Source: Thalassospira sp. MCCC 1A01148 (GTDB taxonomy: Bacteria > Pseudomonadota > Alphaproteobacteria > Rhodospirillales > Thalassospiraceae). From it: 41,216 nucleotides of DNA. A model generated the notes under the pieces. That model saw only the letters and a list, made by a program, of their open reading frames with translations, did not search any database and was not told where the DNA came from. Each line of letters opens with the position of its first letter. Position 1 is the stretch's first letter. Made by a program: the position numbers and the translations under genes. Positions 32,878-41,163 of this stretch are shown here, piece after piece. The stretch is taken from NCBI RefSeq assembly GCF_001613795.1, contig NZ_LPVZ01000015.1, positions 1-41,216 on the forward strand, given 5' to 3'.

Positions 32878-35307
32878 ATGCAACAGACCGTCCCGACCCG
32901 GCATTGGCGCGAGACAATGCTTGGCATCGCCGCCATTCTGTTTGGTATTTCGGCACCGCTATTTTTCTTTGGTCGGACGGCTCTTGGGATTGGACTTGGC
33001 TTGTCGCTGGTATGCGCTATTGCCTCTGCCCATCACGGTGACGCATGGCGTAAAATGCGCCGGGATATCGCGACGCCAATTGGTGGATTGGTTCTTGCCG
33101 CACTGATCGTTTTTCTGATTTCAGCACTGCTTTCCGTTGTGCCAGAGAAATCGCTCGGCACATGGCTGGGGCGTTTCGCGATGCTTGCAGGCATCTGGTA
33201 TCTCATGCGTTTGATCGAACCGCAGTGGAGATTGGCTTGGGATGCCTGTGTTTATGCGACATGGATACTGGTGGCCTATTGCGTGGTTGCTATACTCGTT
33301 CAGCCAGAAATTCTGTCGTTAAAAGCAATGCTGGAGCCAGACTTCCGTTTCGACATCACCAGGCGTCTGAAGCCTGTCGGCAGTTTCCTGATCTTTGGCG
33401 CAATGATCCTGATTTTCGATGGGATTGACCGCAAACATGCACTCCGGGTTTTGTCTCTTGCTGTGGCGGCTGTAGTATTGCCAATTTTGGAGGTCTCGCA
33501 GGGCAGAGCGAATGTCTCCGCGATATTGGCTGCCGGGGGGGCAATTGGCTTTTGTGCTGTATTCTTGATCCGTTCGCGGTTGATGCAGGTGTCAATTGCA
33601 GCTTTATTGGTGGCATTTGTTGTTTTAGCGCTTTCCTGGTTGGGGGACGTGACGGCGAACATGTCTGATCTGCGAGGTTTCGAGCCCTATTTGCCAATGT
33701 GGCTTGTCGATGTGCATCGGCAAATGATTTGGCAGTTCACGTTTAACCATGTTTTTGATCATCCGCTCATTGGTTATGGAATCAACGCATCGCCGTGGGT
33801 GCCAGGCGCGAATCAACTGGCCGGAAGCTCAACGCAGTCTGTTCTGCCTGGGCATCCACATAACTGGTTCATGGAGATATGGCTTGAAACCGGCGTGTTA
33901 GGACTGGTTGTGGTCGTGCCGCTCGTGTTCATGATCGGCCTGACGGGCTTCAAGGACGTTCGCCATAACGGAATTGTCGCCAGTGGTCTGACGCTGATGA
34001 TGATGGCAGCTTACTGGTTTGCCGGGTTGTTCAATTATTCCTTCTGGACGTCATGGTGGTTCGGTGTGGTGATGCTGACATTTGCGTTGGCATTTTTGCG
34101 GCGCGAGGCAATGCTTCCCAAAGTCTCCGCGCGCAAGCGTCGCAAGACCATGATTGTTTGCACTGAGGACTGGTCGTTTGTTTCGCATCGTATCGGTTTG
34201 GGGCGCGCAGCATTGGTGCGCGGAGATGACGTTGTTGTCGCCTGTAATACTGGAGCTGCGGCCCACGAACTGCGCAAAGAGGGCTTTCGCGTCGTTAGTA
34301 TTCCGATCGCGCGCGGTGGTCTAAGCCCGATCAAGTCCCTCAATACGATCAGGGCACTTGCTTGTCTGATTCGGCGCGAGAACCCGGATGTGGTTGTGAA
34401 TGTCGCGATCCAGTGCGTCGTATTGTCGTCCTTTGCCGGTTTGATGGTTGGTGCAAAACGGACAGTCAATATGGTCACCGGACTTGGCTTTCTGTTTGTC
34501 TCGGATGGTGCAAAGGCAAAGATTGTGCGCCATATCGTTTCGCTGTTGCTTCGCTTGTATGCGTTTTGCCCGTCGATCAGAATGATTGTGCAGAATGCAG
34601 ATGATCATGCTTTGATGAAAGCGCTTGGTTTCACGGAAAAGCGTTTGATGCTGATCCGTGGCTCCGGGGTCGATATTTCGACCTTCAGGCCGACTGATAA
34701 GGCAACGCGAGCGGATTCCGAACCCAGAACGGGGGTTTTCGTTGCGCGTATGCTCTGGTCCAAGGGGCTGGGTGAACTCATTGAAGCTGCGCGTATCTTG
34801 AAATCGCGTGACCGCAATTACCGCATTTTGCTGGTTGGCGATACCGACCCTGCCAATCCTGATAGCGCTGATGAAAAAGACCTTCTCGAATGGCAGTCGC
34901 AAGGCTTGATTGAATGGATGGGTAAACGATCAGATGTGGCGGAACTATTGCGTGATGCTGATTTGGCGGTTCTGCCCTCCTGGCGTGAAGGCCTGCCAAA
35001 ATCATTGCTCGAAGCTGCTGCAAGCGGGCTCGCAATGGTCGCGACTGACGTACCTGGTTGCCGCGAAATTGTTCGCCACGGTGAGAATGGCCTTCTGGTG
35101 CCTCTTCGTGATGGCACTCAGCTGGCCAATGCCATCGAAGAATTGATGGAGGATGACACACGGCGAAAGGCCTATGGTCAGGCCGCCCGCATGCTCGTTG
35201 AGCGCGAGCTTTGTGATAGCGTCATCATCACCAAAACTCTGGCTTTTGTAACTGGCGACGACATGTCGGGTACAGGGCTGTCGACATCAGTGATGGCAAC
35301 AACTTAA
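32878..35307 (+). CDS. Fused O-antigen ligase / family-4 glycosyltransferase
   Basis: About 809 residues. The first half (about 10-405) has ten or more membrane helices and the O-antigen ligase/polymerase (Wzy_C) motif GHPHNWFMEIWLETGVLG near residue 325. A basic linker (RREAMLPKVSARKRRK) leads to a GT4 glycosyltransferase (about 422-800) with NMVTGLGFLF, IRGSGVDISTF, VARMLWSKGLGELI, and the retaining E-x7-E pair Glu704/Glu712 (REGLPKSLLEAAASG). Both domains look intact, so this joins sugar transfer on the cytoplasmic face with ligation or polymerisation across the membrane. ATG 32878 is chosen (TTG 32818 possible). No other polysaccharide genes besides the divergent oxidoreductase are nearby. 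Confidence 0.82.
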   Translation: MQQTVPTRHWRETMLGIAAILFGISAPLFFFGRTALGIGLGLSLVCAIASAHHGDAWRKMRRDIATPIGGLVLAALIVFLISALLSVVPEKSLGTWLGRFAMLAGIWYLMRLIEPQWRLAWDACVYATWILVAYCVVAILVQPEILSLKAMLEPDFRFDITRRLKPVGSFLIFGAMILIFDGIDRKHALRVLSLAVAAVVLPILEVSQGRANVSAILAAGGAIGFCAVFLIRSRLMQVSIAALLVAFVVLALSWLGDVTANMSDLRGFEPYLPMWLVDVHRQMIWQFTFNHVFDHPLIGYGINASPWVPGANQLAGSSTQSVLPGHPHNWFMEIWLETGVLGLVVVVPLVFMIGLTGFKDVRHNGIVASGLTLMMMAAYWFAGLFNYSFWTSWWFGVVMLTFALAFLRREAMLPKVSARKRRKTMIVCTEDWSFVSHRIGLGRAALVRGDDVVVACNTGAAAHELRKEGFRVVSIPIARGGLSPIKSLNTIRALACLIRRENPDVVVNVAIQCVVLSSFAGLMVGAKRTVNMVTGLGFLFVSDGAKAKIVRHIVSLLLRLYAFCPSIRMIVQNADDHALMKALGFTEKRLMLIRGSGVDISTFRPTDKATRADSEPRTGVFVARMLWSKGLGELIEAARILKSRDRNYRILLVGDTDPANPDSADEKDLLEWQSQGLIEWMGKRSDVAELLRDADLAVLPSWREGLPKSLLEAAASGLAMVATDVPGCREIVRHGENGLLVPLRDGTQLANAIEELMEDDTRRKAYGQAARMLVERELCDSVIITKTLAFVTGDDMSGTGLSTSVMATT

Positions 35308-35342
35308 GCGCACTTTGGTACCTGCATATCAAGTCTCGTCGT

Positions 35343-35372
35343 AAAAAGGGTCCGGTTTCGGGCCCTTTTTTT
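35343..35372 (+). terminator. Rho-independent terminator after the fusion gene
   Basis: AAAAAGGGTCCG (35343-35354) pairs with CGGGCCCTTTTT (35359-35370, one G-U), loop GTTT, then further T. Confidence 0.85.
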
Positions 35373-35408
35373 GTTGTGAAGAAACCCGTTGCATCGGGAT
35401 TTTATATT

Positions 35409-35418
35409 TTGTATACAA
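35409..35418. promoter_or_regulatory. Candidate GntR operator of the hydroxyproline cluster
   Basis: The perfect palindrome TTGTATACAA, within ATTTTGTATACAATATAC, is typical of FadR-subfamily GntR sites. It lies about 95 bp before the DapA-family gene. A GntR/FCD regulator is encoded at 39097-39765; related everted half-sites TATACA (38957-38962) and TTGTAT (38971-38976) lie in front of that gene. Confidence 0.5.
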
Positions 35419-35512
35419 TATACATCAATTGAATGCGGCCCGCTATTCCTTGGGCTTTCAGAGCGTAAAGCTGCGGCAGTCTTGCCGCACCATATCAGGA
35501 GGTTACTTTTCC

Positions 35513-36409
35513 ATGCAGGTAAACTGGACTGGCGTTTTCCCCGCCGTTGCCACCCAGATGAACGAAGACGGTTCGATCGATTTTGATATGACCGCCGAAC
35601 AGATCGAAGCCCTGATTGATGCAGGTGTCGATGGCTTGGTTATGCTGGGATCGGTTGGCGAAAACACCGCCCTTGATCCTGAAGAAAAAATCGCTGTCCT
35701 GAAGCTGGCGGTAGAAGTCACCAAGGGCCGTATCCCGGTTCTGTCCGGTGTGGCAGAAAGCTCCACCCGTGCAGCCATTCGCTATGTACAGGAATGCGAG
35801 AAACTCGGTGCTGATGGCCTGATGCTTCTGCCGGGCATGGTTTACACCGCCGATCCGCGCGAGAATATCGAACATTTCCGCACTGTCGCGGCTGCGACCA
35901 AGCTGCCGATCATGATCTATAACAATCCGGGTGCCTATCGCATTGATATCAAGCCCGATGAGTTCAATCAGCTTGCCGATGTCAAAAACCTTGTCGCGAT
36001 CAAGGAAAGCTCGGGCGATCCGCGCCGTATCACCGATATCTATAATGCCTGTGGTGACCGTTTCGTTCTGTTCTGCGGCATGGATGACTTGGTCATGGAA
36101 ACCCAGGTTCTGGGGGCTGTTGGCTGGATTTCCGGTTTCACCGATGCCTTCCCGAAGGAATCTGTCGCGCTCTGGAAGCTGCTGTCTGAGGGCAAATACA
36201 CCGAAGCCCTTAAAATCTATCGCTGGTTCACCCCGGTTCTGCACATGGATGTCCATGCGAAGCTGGTTCAGTACATCAAGCTTGCCCAGGAAATGACCGG
36301 CGTTGGCAAACCCCACGTCCGTGCTCCGCGGTTGCCCCTGGTTGGTGAAGAGCTTGAAACCATCAAGGCAACCATCCAGAAAGCCATCGATACCCGCCCG
36401 TCACTCTAA
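35513..36409 (+). CDS. DapA-family lyase, probable 1-pyrroline-4-hydroxy-2-carboxylate deaminase
   Basis: 298-residue TIM-barrel aldolase/deaminase. GSVGENTALDPEEK is the substrate loop, IYNNPG holds Tyr136, and VAIKESSGD holds the Schiff-base Lys164. In this cluster the expected job is deamination of 1-pyrroline-4-hydroxy-2-carboxylate (made by the D-hydroxyproline dehydrogenase) to alpha-ketoglutarate semialdehyde. It is annotated as dihydrodipicolinate synthase when context is ignored; here no lysine genes are present. ATG 35513 follows AGGAGGT (35497-35503). The next genes are the dehydrogenase and epimerase. Confidence 0.82.
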   Translation: MQVNWTGVFPAVATQMNEDGSIDFDMTAEQIEALIDAGVDGLVMLGSVGENTALDPEEKIAVLKLAVEVTKGRIPVLSGVAESSTRAAIRYVQECEKLGADGLMLLPGMVYTADPRENIEHFRTVAAATKLPIMIYNNPGAYRIDIKPDEFNQLADVKNLVAIKESSGDPRRITDIYNACGDRFVLFCGMDDLVMETQVLGAVGWISGFTDAFPKESVALWKLLSEGKYTEALKIYRWFTPVLHMDVHAKLVQYIKLAQEMTGVGKPHVRAPRLPLVGEELETIKATIQKAIDTRPSL

Positions 36410-36462
36410 GGGCGATGCTTTGCAATCTTGATGCGCGTTGCATAACACCATGATTGCACTGG

Positions 36463-36484
36463 TACTGTATTTGATGAAACAGTA
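36463..36484. promoter_or_regulatory. Inverted repeat between deaminase and dehydrogenase genes
   Basis: TACTGT (36463-36468) and ACAGTA (36479-36484) form a 22-bp imperfect inverted repeat, about 95 bp before the D-amino-acid dehydrogenase; possible operator or part of a small promoter for that gene. Low confidence. Confidence 0.25.
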
Positions 36485-36486
36485 GG

Positions 36487-36514
36487 CTCCTCCGCGCATG
36501 TCGCGGGGGAGTTT
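36487..36514 (+). terminator. Hairpin between deaminase and dehydrogenase genes
   Basis: CTCCTCCGCG (36487-36496) pairs over ten positions with CGCGGGGGAG (36502-36511), followed by TTT. It may partly terminate transcription after the deaminase gene; 168 bp separate the two genes. Confidence 0.5.
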
Positions 36515-36577
36515 CCTGCGATCTGCCCGTGGGTTAGAAAAGAAAGCGCCACATACACCAATTCGTGAGGCCCCAAA

Positions 36578-37861
36578 ATGACACCAGCCAAAGCCACAAG
36601 TTCATCTGATACGTCCGCCAGTCAAAAGGTTGTTGTGATTGGTGCGGGTATTGTTGGTGTCAATGTCGGCTTGGCCCTGCTTGGCAAGGGCTATGACGTC
36701 ACGATCCTGGATCGTGGGGAGCCGGGCATGGGGGCATCCTTTGGCAATGCTGGCGGTATCGCTGTGTCCGAATGCGCACCTGTTGCGATGCCCGGCATGC
36801 TTAAAAGCGTTCCGGGATGGTTGATGGATCCGTTGGGTCCGCTTTCGGTGCGTTGGGGCTATTTGCCAAAGATGATGCCGTGGTTGCTGCGGTTTCTTGC
36901 AGCAAGCCGCAAAACCCGGGTAGAGCAAATTGCAACCAATATGGCGACCTTGCTCAATCGCGCATGGGATGATTACGATCCGGTGATAAAGGACGCTGGC
37001 CTAGCAGATGCCGTTTTCAAAAAGCATGGCGCCATGGCGGTTTATCGCAGCAATACCTCACGAAAGGCCGCTGAATACGCGATTGATCTGCGCCGGCGCA
37101 ACGGCATCAAACTGCGCGATCTGACCCGCGATGAAGTCCGCGACATTGAGCCGGATCTGGCACCAATCTTTGCCTGTGGCGTGATGGAAGAAGATTGGGG
37201 ACATGTCCTTGATCCCTTCAAAATCACCACGGGCATCTTCAAGCATTTCCTGGAGCGTGGCGGCAAGTTCCAAACCGCCGATGTCGCCAATTTCGTCTTC
37301 CGCGATGGCAAGCCACGCGCTGCGATCACGGATGCCGGCGACATGATTAATTTCGATAATGTGGTTGTTGCCTGTGGTGCGTGGTCAAAAACGCTGGCCA
37401 AACGGCTCGGTTCACCGGTCCCGCTGGATACAGAGCGCGGCTATAATACCACCGTGCCCTATCACGATGCCAAACTGTCGCGCATGGTTGTCTGTGCCGA
37501 TGACAGCTTCGTGCTAAGCCCGCTTGAAATGGGCATTCGCGTTGGGGGTGCAGTGGAATTGGGCGGTCTTTTGGCAGCCCCCAATTATGATCGCGCCAAG
37601 GCCCTGTTTGCCAAGGGCAAAGAGGTCCTGCCCAAACTCAGTGCCGAGGGGGGCACAGAGTGGATGGGCTTCCGTCCGTCCATGCCGGACTCAACCCCCG
37701 TTATTTCCCGAAGCCCGCGCCATGCCAATGCATTCTTTGCGTTTGGTCACGGCCATCTTGGCCTGACCTTGGGTGCAACGACCGGGCGTCTTGTTGCTGA
37801 CCTGATGGCAAGTGGCGAAGCACCGGTCGACATGACCCCTTATCGTATCAATCGTTTTTAA
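36578..37861 (+). CDS. FAD-dependent D-amino-acid (D-hydroxyproline) dehydrogenase
   Basis: 427 residues, DAO/DadA-like. The N-terminal FAD site is VVVIGAGIVGVNVGLALLGKG, shortened to VVVIGAGIVGVNVGLALLG here, followed by the DadA-style DRGEPGMGASFGNAGGIAVS and C-terminal GFRPSMPDSTPVISRSPR and GHGHLGLTLGATTGRLVADL. It should oxidise cis-4-hydroxy-D-proline made by the epimerase to 1-pyrroline-4-hydroxy-2-carboxylate, feeding the respiratory chain. General D-amino-acid dehydrogenase activity is the alternative. ATG 36578 has GAGGC nearby; the epimerase gene begins 10 bases after its stop, so they are co-transcribed. Confidence 0.85.
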   Translation: MTPAKATSSSDTSASQKVVVIGAGIVGVNVGLALLGKGYDVTILDRGEPGMGASFGNAGGIAVSECAPVAMPGMLKSVPGWLMDPLGPLSVRWGYLPKMMPWLLRFLAASRKTRVEQIATNMATLLNRAWDDYDPVIKDAGLADAVFKKHGAMAVYRSNTSRKAAEYAIDLRRRNGIKLRDLTRDEVRDIEPDLAPIFACGVMEEDWGHVLDPFKITTGIFKHFLERGGKFQTADVANFVFRDGKPRAAITDAGDMINFDNVVVACGAWSKTLAKRLGSPVPLDTERGYNTTVPYHDAKLSRMVVCADDSFVLSPLEMGIRVGGAVELGGLLAAPNYDRAKALFAKGKEVLPKLSAEGGTEWMGFRPSMPDSTPVISRSPRHANAFFAFGHGHLGLTLGATTGRLVADLMASGEAPVDMTPYRINRF

Positions 37862-37871
37862 GGCCCCACCC

Positions 37872-38873
37872 ATGACGAAAAGCAGTTTCTTTTGTGTCGA
37901 TGGTCATACATGCGGCAACCCGGTGCGTCTGGTTGCCGGCGGTGGCCCCAAGCTTGACGGGGCGACCATGCTTGAAAAGCGCGCACATTTCTTGCGCGAC
38001 TATGACTGGATCCGAACCGGCCTGATGTTTGAGCCGCGCGGTCATGATGTCATGTCGGGATCGATCCTCTATGACCCGACCTCGGATGATTATGATGTCG
38101 CGGTCCTGTTTATCGAAACATCGGGCTGCCTGCCGATGTGCGGCCATGGCACCATCGGGACTGTGACCATGGCGATCGAGGAAGGGCTGGTAAAACCCAA
38201 AACGCCCGGCCGCTTACGCCTTGAAACGCCAGCTGGTCTCGTAATTGCCGAGTATAATCAGGTCGGTGATTACGTTGAATCGGTCAAGCTCACCAACGTG
38301 CCGTCATTCCTGTACAAAACCGATATCGAAGTCGATTGTCCGGATATTGGCCCCATCAAGGTCGATGTTGCCTATGGCGGCAATTTCTATGCGATTGTCG
38401 AACCGCAGGAAAACTATCGCGATATGGCGGATTTTTCCGCAGGTGACCTGCAGCGCATCAGCCCGGAACTCCGCCGACGTCTGAACGAACAGAACGAATT
38501 CGTGCATCCGCTTCATCCCGATATCAAGGGACTGTCGCACATCCAGTGGACCGGCAAGCCGACCCAACCTGAAAGTACTCATCGCAATGCGGTCTTTTAT
38601 GGTGACAAGGGTATTGATCGCTCGCCGTGTGGAACCGGGTCATCGGCCCGGCTCGCCCAACTGGTCGCCAAGGGGCAGTGGGATCCCGAACATGAGTTGG
38701 TCCACGAGAGCATCATCGGCTCGCAGTTCCGGGTGTCGGTGGTCGAGAAAACCAAGGTTGGTGAATTTGATGCCGTCGTACCGGGGATTGAAGGCTGGGC
38801 GCGCAAGCATGGATACAACACCATCTTCATCGATGACCGTGATCCCTATGCTCATGGCTTCATTGTCAAATAG
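37872..38873 (+). CDS. 4-hydroxyproline 2-epimerase (proline racemase family)
   Basis: 333 residues. Interconverts trans-4-hydroxy-L-proline and cis-4-hydroxy-D-proline. Both catalytic cysteines of the racemase/epimerase group are present: Cys90 (LPMCGHGTIG) and Cys253 (DRSPCGTGSSAR). This Cys/Cys pair separates it from the Cys/Thr dehydratase encoded at 39843-40913. The cytoplasmic enzyme supplies the dehydrogenase encoded just upstream. ATG 37872, ten bases after the preceding stop. Confidence 0.9.
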   Translation: MTKSSFFCVDGHTCGNPVRLVAGGGPKLDGATMLEKRAHFLRDYDWIRTGLMFEPRGHDVMSGSILYDPTSDDYDVAVLFIETSGCLPMCGHGTIGTVTMAIEEGLVKPKTPGRLRLETPAGLVIAEYNQVGDYVESVKLTNVPSFLYKTDIEVDCPDIGPIKVDVAYGGNFYAIVEPQENYRDMADFSAGDLQRISPELRRRLNEQNEFVHPLHPDIKGLSHIQWTGKPTQPESTHRNAVFYGDKGIDRSPCGTGSSARLAQLVAKGQWDPEHELVHESIIGSQFRVSVVEKTKVGEFDAVVPGIEGWARKHGYNTIFIDDRDPYAHGFIVK

Positions 38874-38904
38874 GGCAGGCGTGTCCAAGATCACATCTTT
38901 ATGC

Positions 38905-38929
38905 AAAAAGGGGGCATCATGCCCCCTTT
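38905..38929 (+). terminator. Rho-independent terminator of the epimerase gene
   Basis: AAAAAGGGGGCA pairs with TGCCCCCTTT around a TCA loop (38917-38919), 31 bases after the epimerase stop. Confidence 0.8.
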
Positions 38930-39096
38930 GTCCTATACCGGCGGAGAGTGTGGAATTATACAGTATGCAATTGTATTGCGACTTACGTGGCCCGACGCTA
39001 TGAATAGCAAAACTGACAAATTCTGTCGGGTCGCAACAAGATGCCCGACAACCGGCATGCCACATAGCGTCGGTGTAACACCAAAAAAGAGCTGAA

Positions 39097-39765
39097 ATGA
39101 CCGCAACACCGCGATTTACCCGCCGCACCATCACCGATCAGGTGACTGAAGATCTTCGCACACGCATTCTGACAGGCGATTTTCCTGCGGGTCACCAGTT
39201 GCGACAGGATGCAATTGCGGGTGAATACAACGTTTCACGTATTCCGGTCCGTGAAGCCTTGCAACGCCTGGATGCCGAGGGCCTCGTTTCGTTTCAGCCG
39301 CACAAGGGGGCGGTTGTCTCGCAGCTCTCGCTTGATGAGATCGAGGAACTTTTTGAAGTCCGCAAGCTCCTTGAATGTGATCTTCTGCGTCATGCTGTCC
39401 CGCGCCTGACCCAGGCCGATCTTAAATCGGTCGAAGATATCCTGATGGTCTATGACGAGGCGTTCCGCGCTGGCGATGTTTCCAAATGGGGCGAGCTTAA
39501 CCGCGAATTCCACGACCGGCTGTACCGTGCATCCAATCGTCCCAAGACGCTCGAGATCGTGCGTATGATCGGCAACAACACTGTGCGCTTTACCCAAGCA
39601 CAGCTTGCGCTTTCCGGGGCAACTGACCGGGCTGAACGCGAACATCATCAGATTTTTGAGGCCTGCAAAGCAGGCAATGTTGATGAAGCCGTTGAACTTC
39701 TGGCCAACCACATCCAAAGCTCGGCCGATAGTTTGATGGGATGCCTGCGCAAGGCTCGTGAATAG
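39097..39765 (+). CDS. GntR-family regulator with FCD domain
   Basis: 222 residues. The winged helix-turn-helix covers about 10-75 (LRQDAIAGEYNVSRIPVREA at 35-54), and the C-terminal FCD domain has its metal/ligand residues (REFHDRLYRAS, EREHHQIFEA, ELLANHIQS). This is the FadR/FCD subfamily, whose typical operators resemble TTGTATACAA, seen at 35409-35418. Likely the local repressor of hydroxyproline catabolism, with a pathway compound as inducer. Its own 5' region (38874-39096) has half-sites that fit autoregulation. Convergent with the dehydratase gene. Confidence 0.9.
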   Translation: MTATPRFTRRTITDQVTEDLRTRILTGDFPAGHQLRQDAIAGEYNVSRIPVREALQRLDAEGLVSFQPHKGAVVSQLSLDEIEELFEVRKLLECDLLRHAVPRLTQADLKSVEDILMVYDEAFRAGDVSKWGELNREFHDRLYRASNRPKTLEIVRMIGNNTVRFTQAQLALSGATDRAEREHHQIFEACKAGNVDEAVELLANHIQSSADSLMGCLRKARE

Positions 39766-39786
39766 GCTCAAACAATTGACGATTTG

Positions 39787-39815
39787 AAAAGGGATGCTGT
39801 TGGCATCCCTTTTTT
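39787..39815. terminator. Bidirectional terminator
   Basis: AAAAGGGATGC pairs with GCATCCCTTTT around TGTTG (39798-39802), T-run after; it serves both the GntR gene and the convergent dehydratase gene. Confidence 0.9.
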
Positions 39816-39842
39816 ACTGCTGTGAAGGTATGTGGTTTTGGG

Positions 39843-40913
39843 TCAACCAACAATAAACCCGCGCCCAACCTCATCATCTTCTTCATACCAGAAACTGGCC
39901 TTGCCGCTGTAATGCGCCTTGCCCTTGACCGAGGCAATGATCGCTTCATGCGGGCCACAGCTGGTTGTCGCTTCAACCGATCCTTCAAAGCTTGATCCGA
40001 TTACGCTTGCAAATACCCGGACCTGTCCCGGCGCAATCAGTCCCCTGGCATGTTGAATGGCAAGGCGGGCACTGACCCCGGATCCGGTTGGGCTGCGATC
40101 AACCTGATTTTTGGCAAACACACATATATTACGTGTCGCAGGTATCTCATACATATCGCGTCCGTCGGTCAGGATCGCACCGTATAAAAAGGCCAGATCG
40201 TCATGATCGGGATGGGCCAGCGTGATGCTGTCATTCACCGCTTGGCATATCTCTTCTGCCAGTCGGGTCAGGCGGCCAACATTTTCCGGCGTGATGGCGA
40301 TATCAAATTGCCTAGCATCCAGAATGGCATAAAACGCCCCGCCATATCCGATATCGGTTTTAAAGGCCGTGCCATCGGGAAGACGCAAGGAAACATCATT
40401 GGCAAGCATAAAGGATGGCACAGATGAAAACCGGACCTTGTCGGTTTTGCCGTTACTGACTTCGACCTCGGCACGCACCAGGCCACAGGGGCATTCAATA
40501 TTGACTGTGGTGATCGGTTCGACGGCTTTGACCAGACCATAATCAATCGCGTAGCGACCAAGGGCCAGAATCGCATGGCCGCACATGGTCGAATAACCTT
40601 CATTATGAATGAACAGAACCGCAAGGTCGGCATCGGGCAGGCTGGGTTCAACCAAGATCGCGCCATACATGTCATAATGGCCGCGCGGTTCGAACATCAA
40701 AAAGCGCCGCAGATGATCAAGGTGGTCCTTGGCATAGCGGCGCTTGGCCAGAATGTCCTTGCCGGGAATGTCGGGGTAACCCGATGTAATGATTCGCAGC
40801 GGCTCACCCCCGGTATGCATGTCGACCACCTCAATCGGGTTCGATGGACCGGGATAGGCAGGCGCTATTTGCGAATCATTTGGCGACGCCGGGGGTGTTT
40901 TGTCGTGGGGCAT
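39843..40913 (-). CDS. Trans-3-hydroxy-L-proline dehydratase (proline racemase family)
   Basis: 356 residues, proline racemase fold. The first catalytic residue is Cys111 (STMCGHAILALGR), but the second position is Thr276 (NQVDRSPTGSGVSAR) where epimerases and racemases have Cys. The Cys/Thr pair marks trans-3-hydroxy-L-proline dehydratase, which gives 1-pyrroline-2-carboxylate. A reductase to convert that product to L-proline is not in the window. The N-terminus is about 25 residues longer than usual and polar. ATG 40913; the gap to 41134 has palindromes that could be operators. Confidence 0.88.
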   Translation of the reverse strand: MPHDKTPPASPNDSQIAPAYPGPSNPIEVVDMHTGGEPLRIITSGYPDIPGKDILAKRRYAKDHLDHLRRFLMFEPRGHYDMYGAILVEPSLPDADLAVLFIHNEGYSTMCGHAILALGRYAIDYGLVKAVEPITTVNIECPCGLVRAEVEVSNGKTDKVRFSSVPSFMLANDVSLRLPDGTAFKTDIGYGGAFYAILDARQFDIAITPENVGRLTRLAEEICQAVNDSITLAHPDHDDLAFLYGAILTDGRDMYEIPATRNICVFAKNQVDRSPTGSGVSARLAIQHARGLIAPGQVRVFASVIGSSFEGSVEATTSCGPHEAIIASVKGKAHYSGKASFWYEEDDEVGRGFIVG

Positions 40914-41063
40914 GGTGTTCGATCCGGATTATTTGCCGCTTTTCGCGCGGGTGATTCTATGGTGGGCAGAAACTTGCGCGAACATCTTATCGGCATTATC
41001 GCGCAGGGCAATCCGATCCGGCCGCAACTTTCGGGTTTTGGGCCCCTTGCAGGTCATAAAAGT

Positions 41064-41098
41064 GAAACCTATATATGGTTTCGCGCAAAAATTTTGCG
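41064..41098. promoter_or_regulatory. Two palindromes upstream of the dehydratase gene
   Basis: GAAACC-7-GGTTTC (41064-41069 with 41077-41082, A/T centre) and CGCAAAAATTTTGCG (41084-41098) lie about 150-185 bp before the - strand dehydratase start and 37-71 bp before the - strand side of the strong + strand promoter at 41135. Operator role unknown. The rest of 40914-41134 shows no gene. Confidence 0.35.
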
Positions 41099-41134
41099 TA
41101 ACGGCATTTCTGTCATTTTTTTGCAAAAAGGTGT

Positions 41135-41163
41135 TTGACAGTTTTGGGAGTGGGGCCTATAAC
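41135..41163 (+). promoter_or_regulatory. Near-consensus sigma-70 promoter, likely of a stable-RNA operon
   Basis: TTGACA (41135-41140), 17-bp spacer, TATAAC (41158-41163), with A/T-rich DNA upstream (TCATTTTTTTGCAAAAAGG), then a G/C-rich start region. No coding frame follows in the remaining 53 bases. This arrangement is what rRNA (or tRNA) operons of alphaproteobacteria have; the RNA genes themselves would lie beyond the window. Confidence 0.65.

Noticed and set aside
35513..36409. Dihydrodipicolinate synthase of lysine synthesis (dapA)
   Set aside because: Fold and lysine fit, but its place beside hydroxyproline epimerase and dehydrogenase genes makes the hydroxyproline deaminase role more likely.
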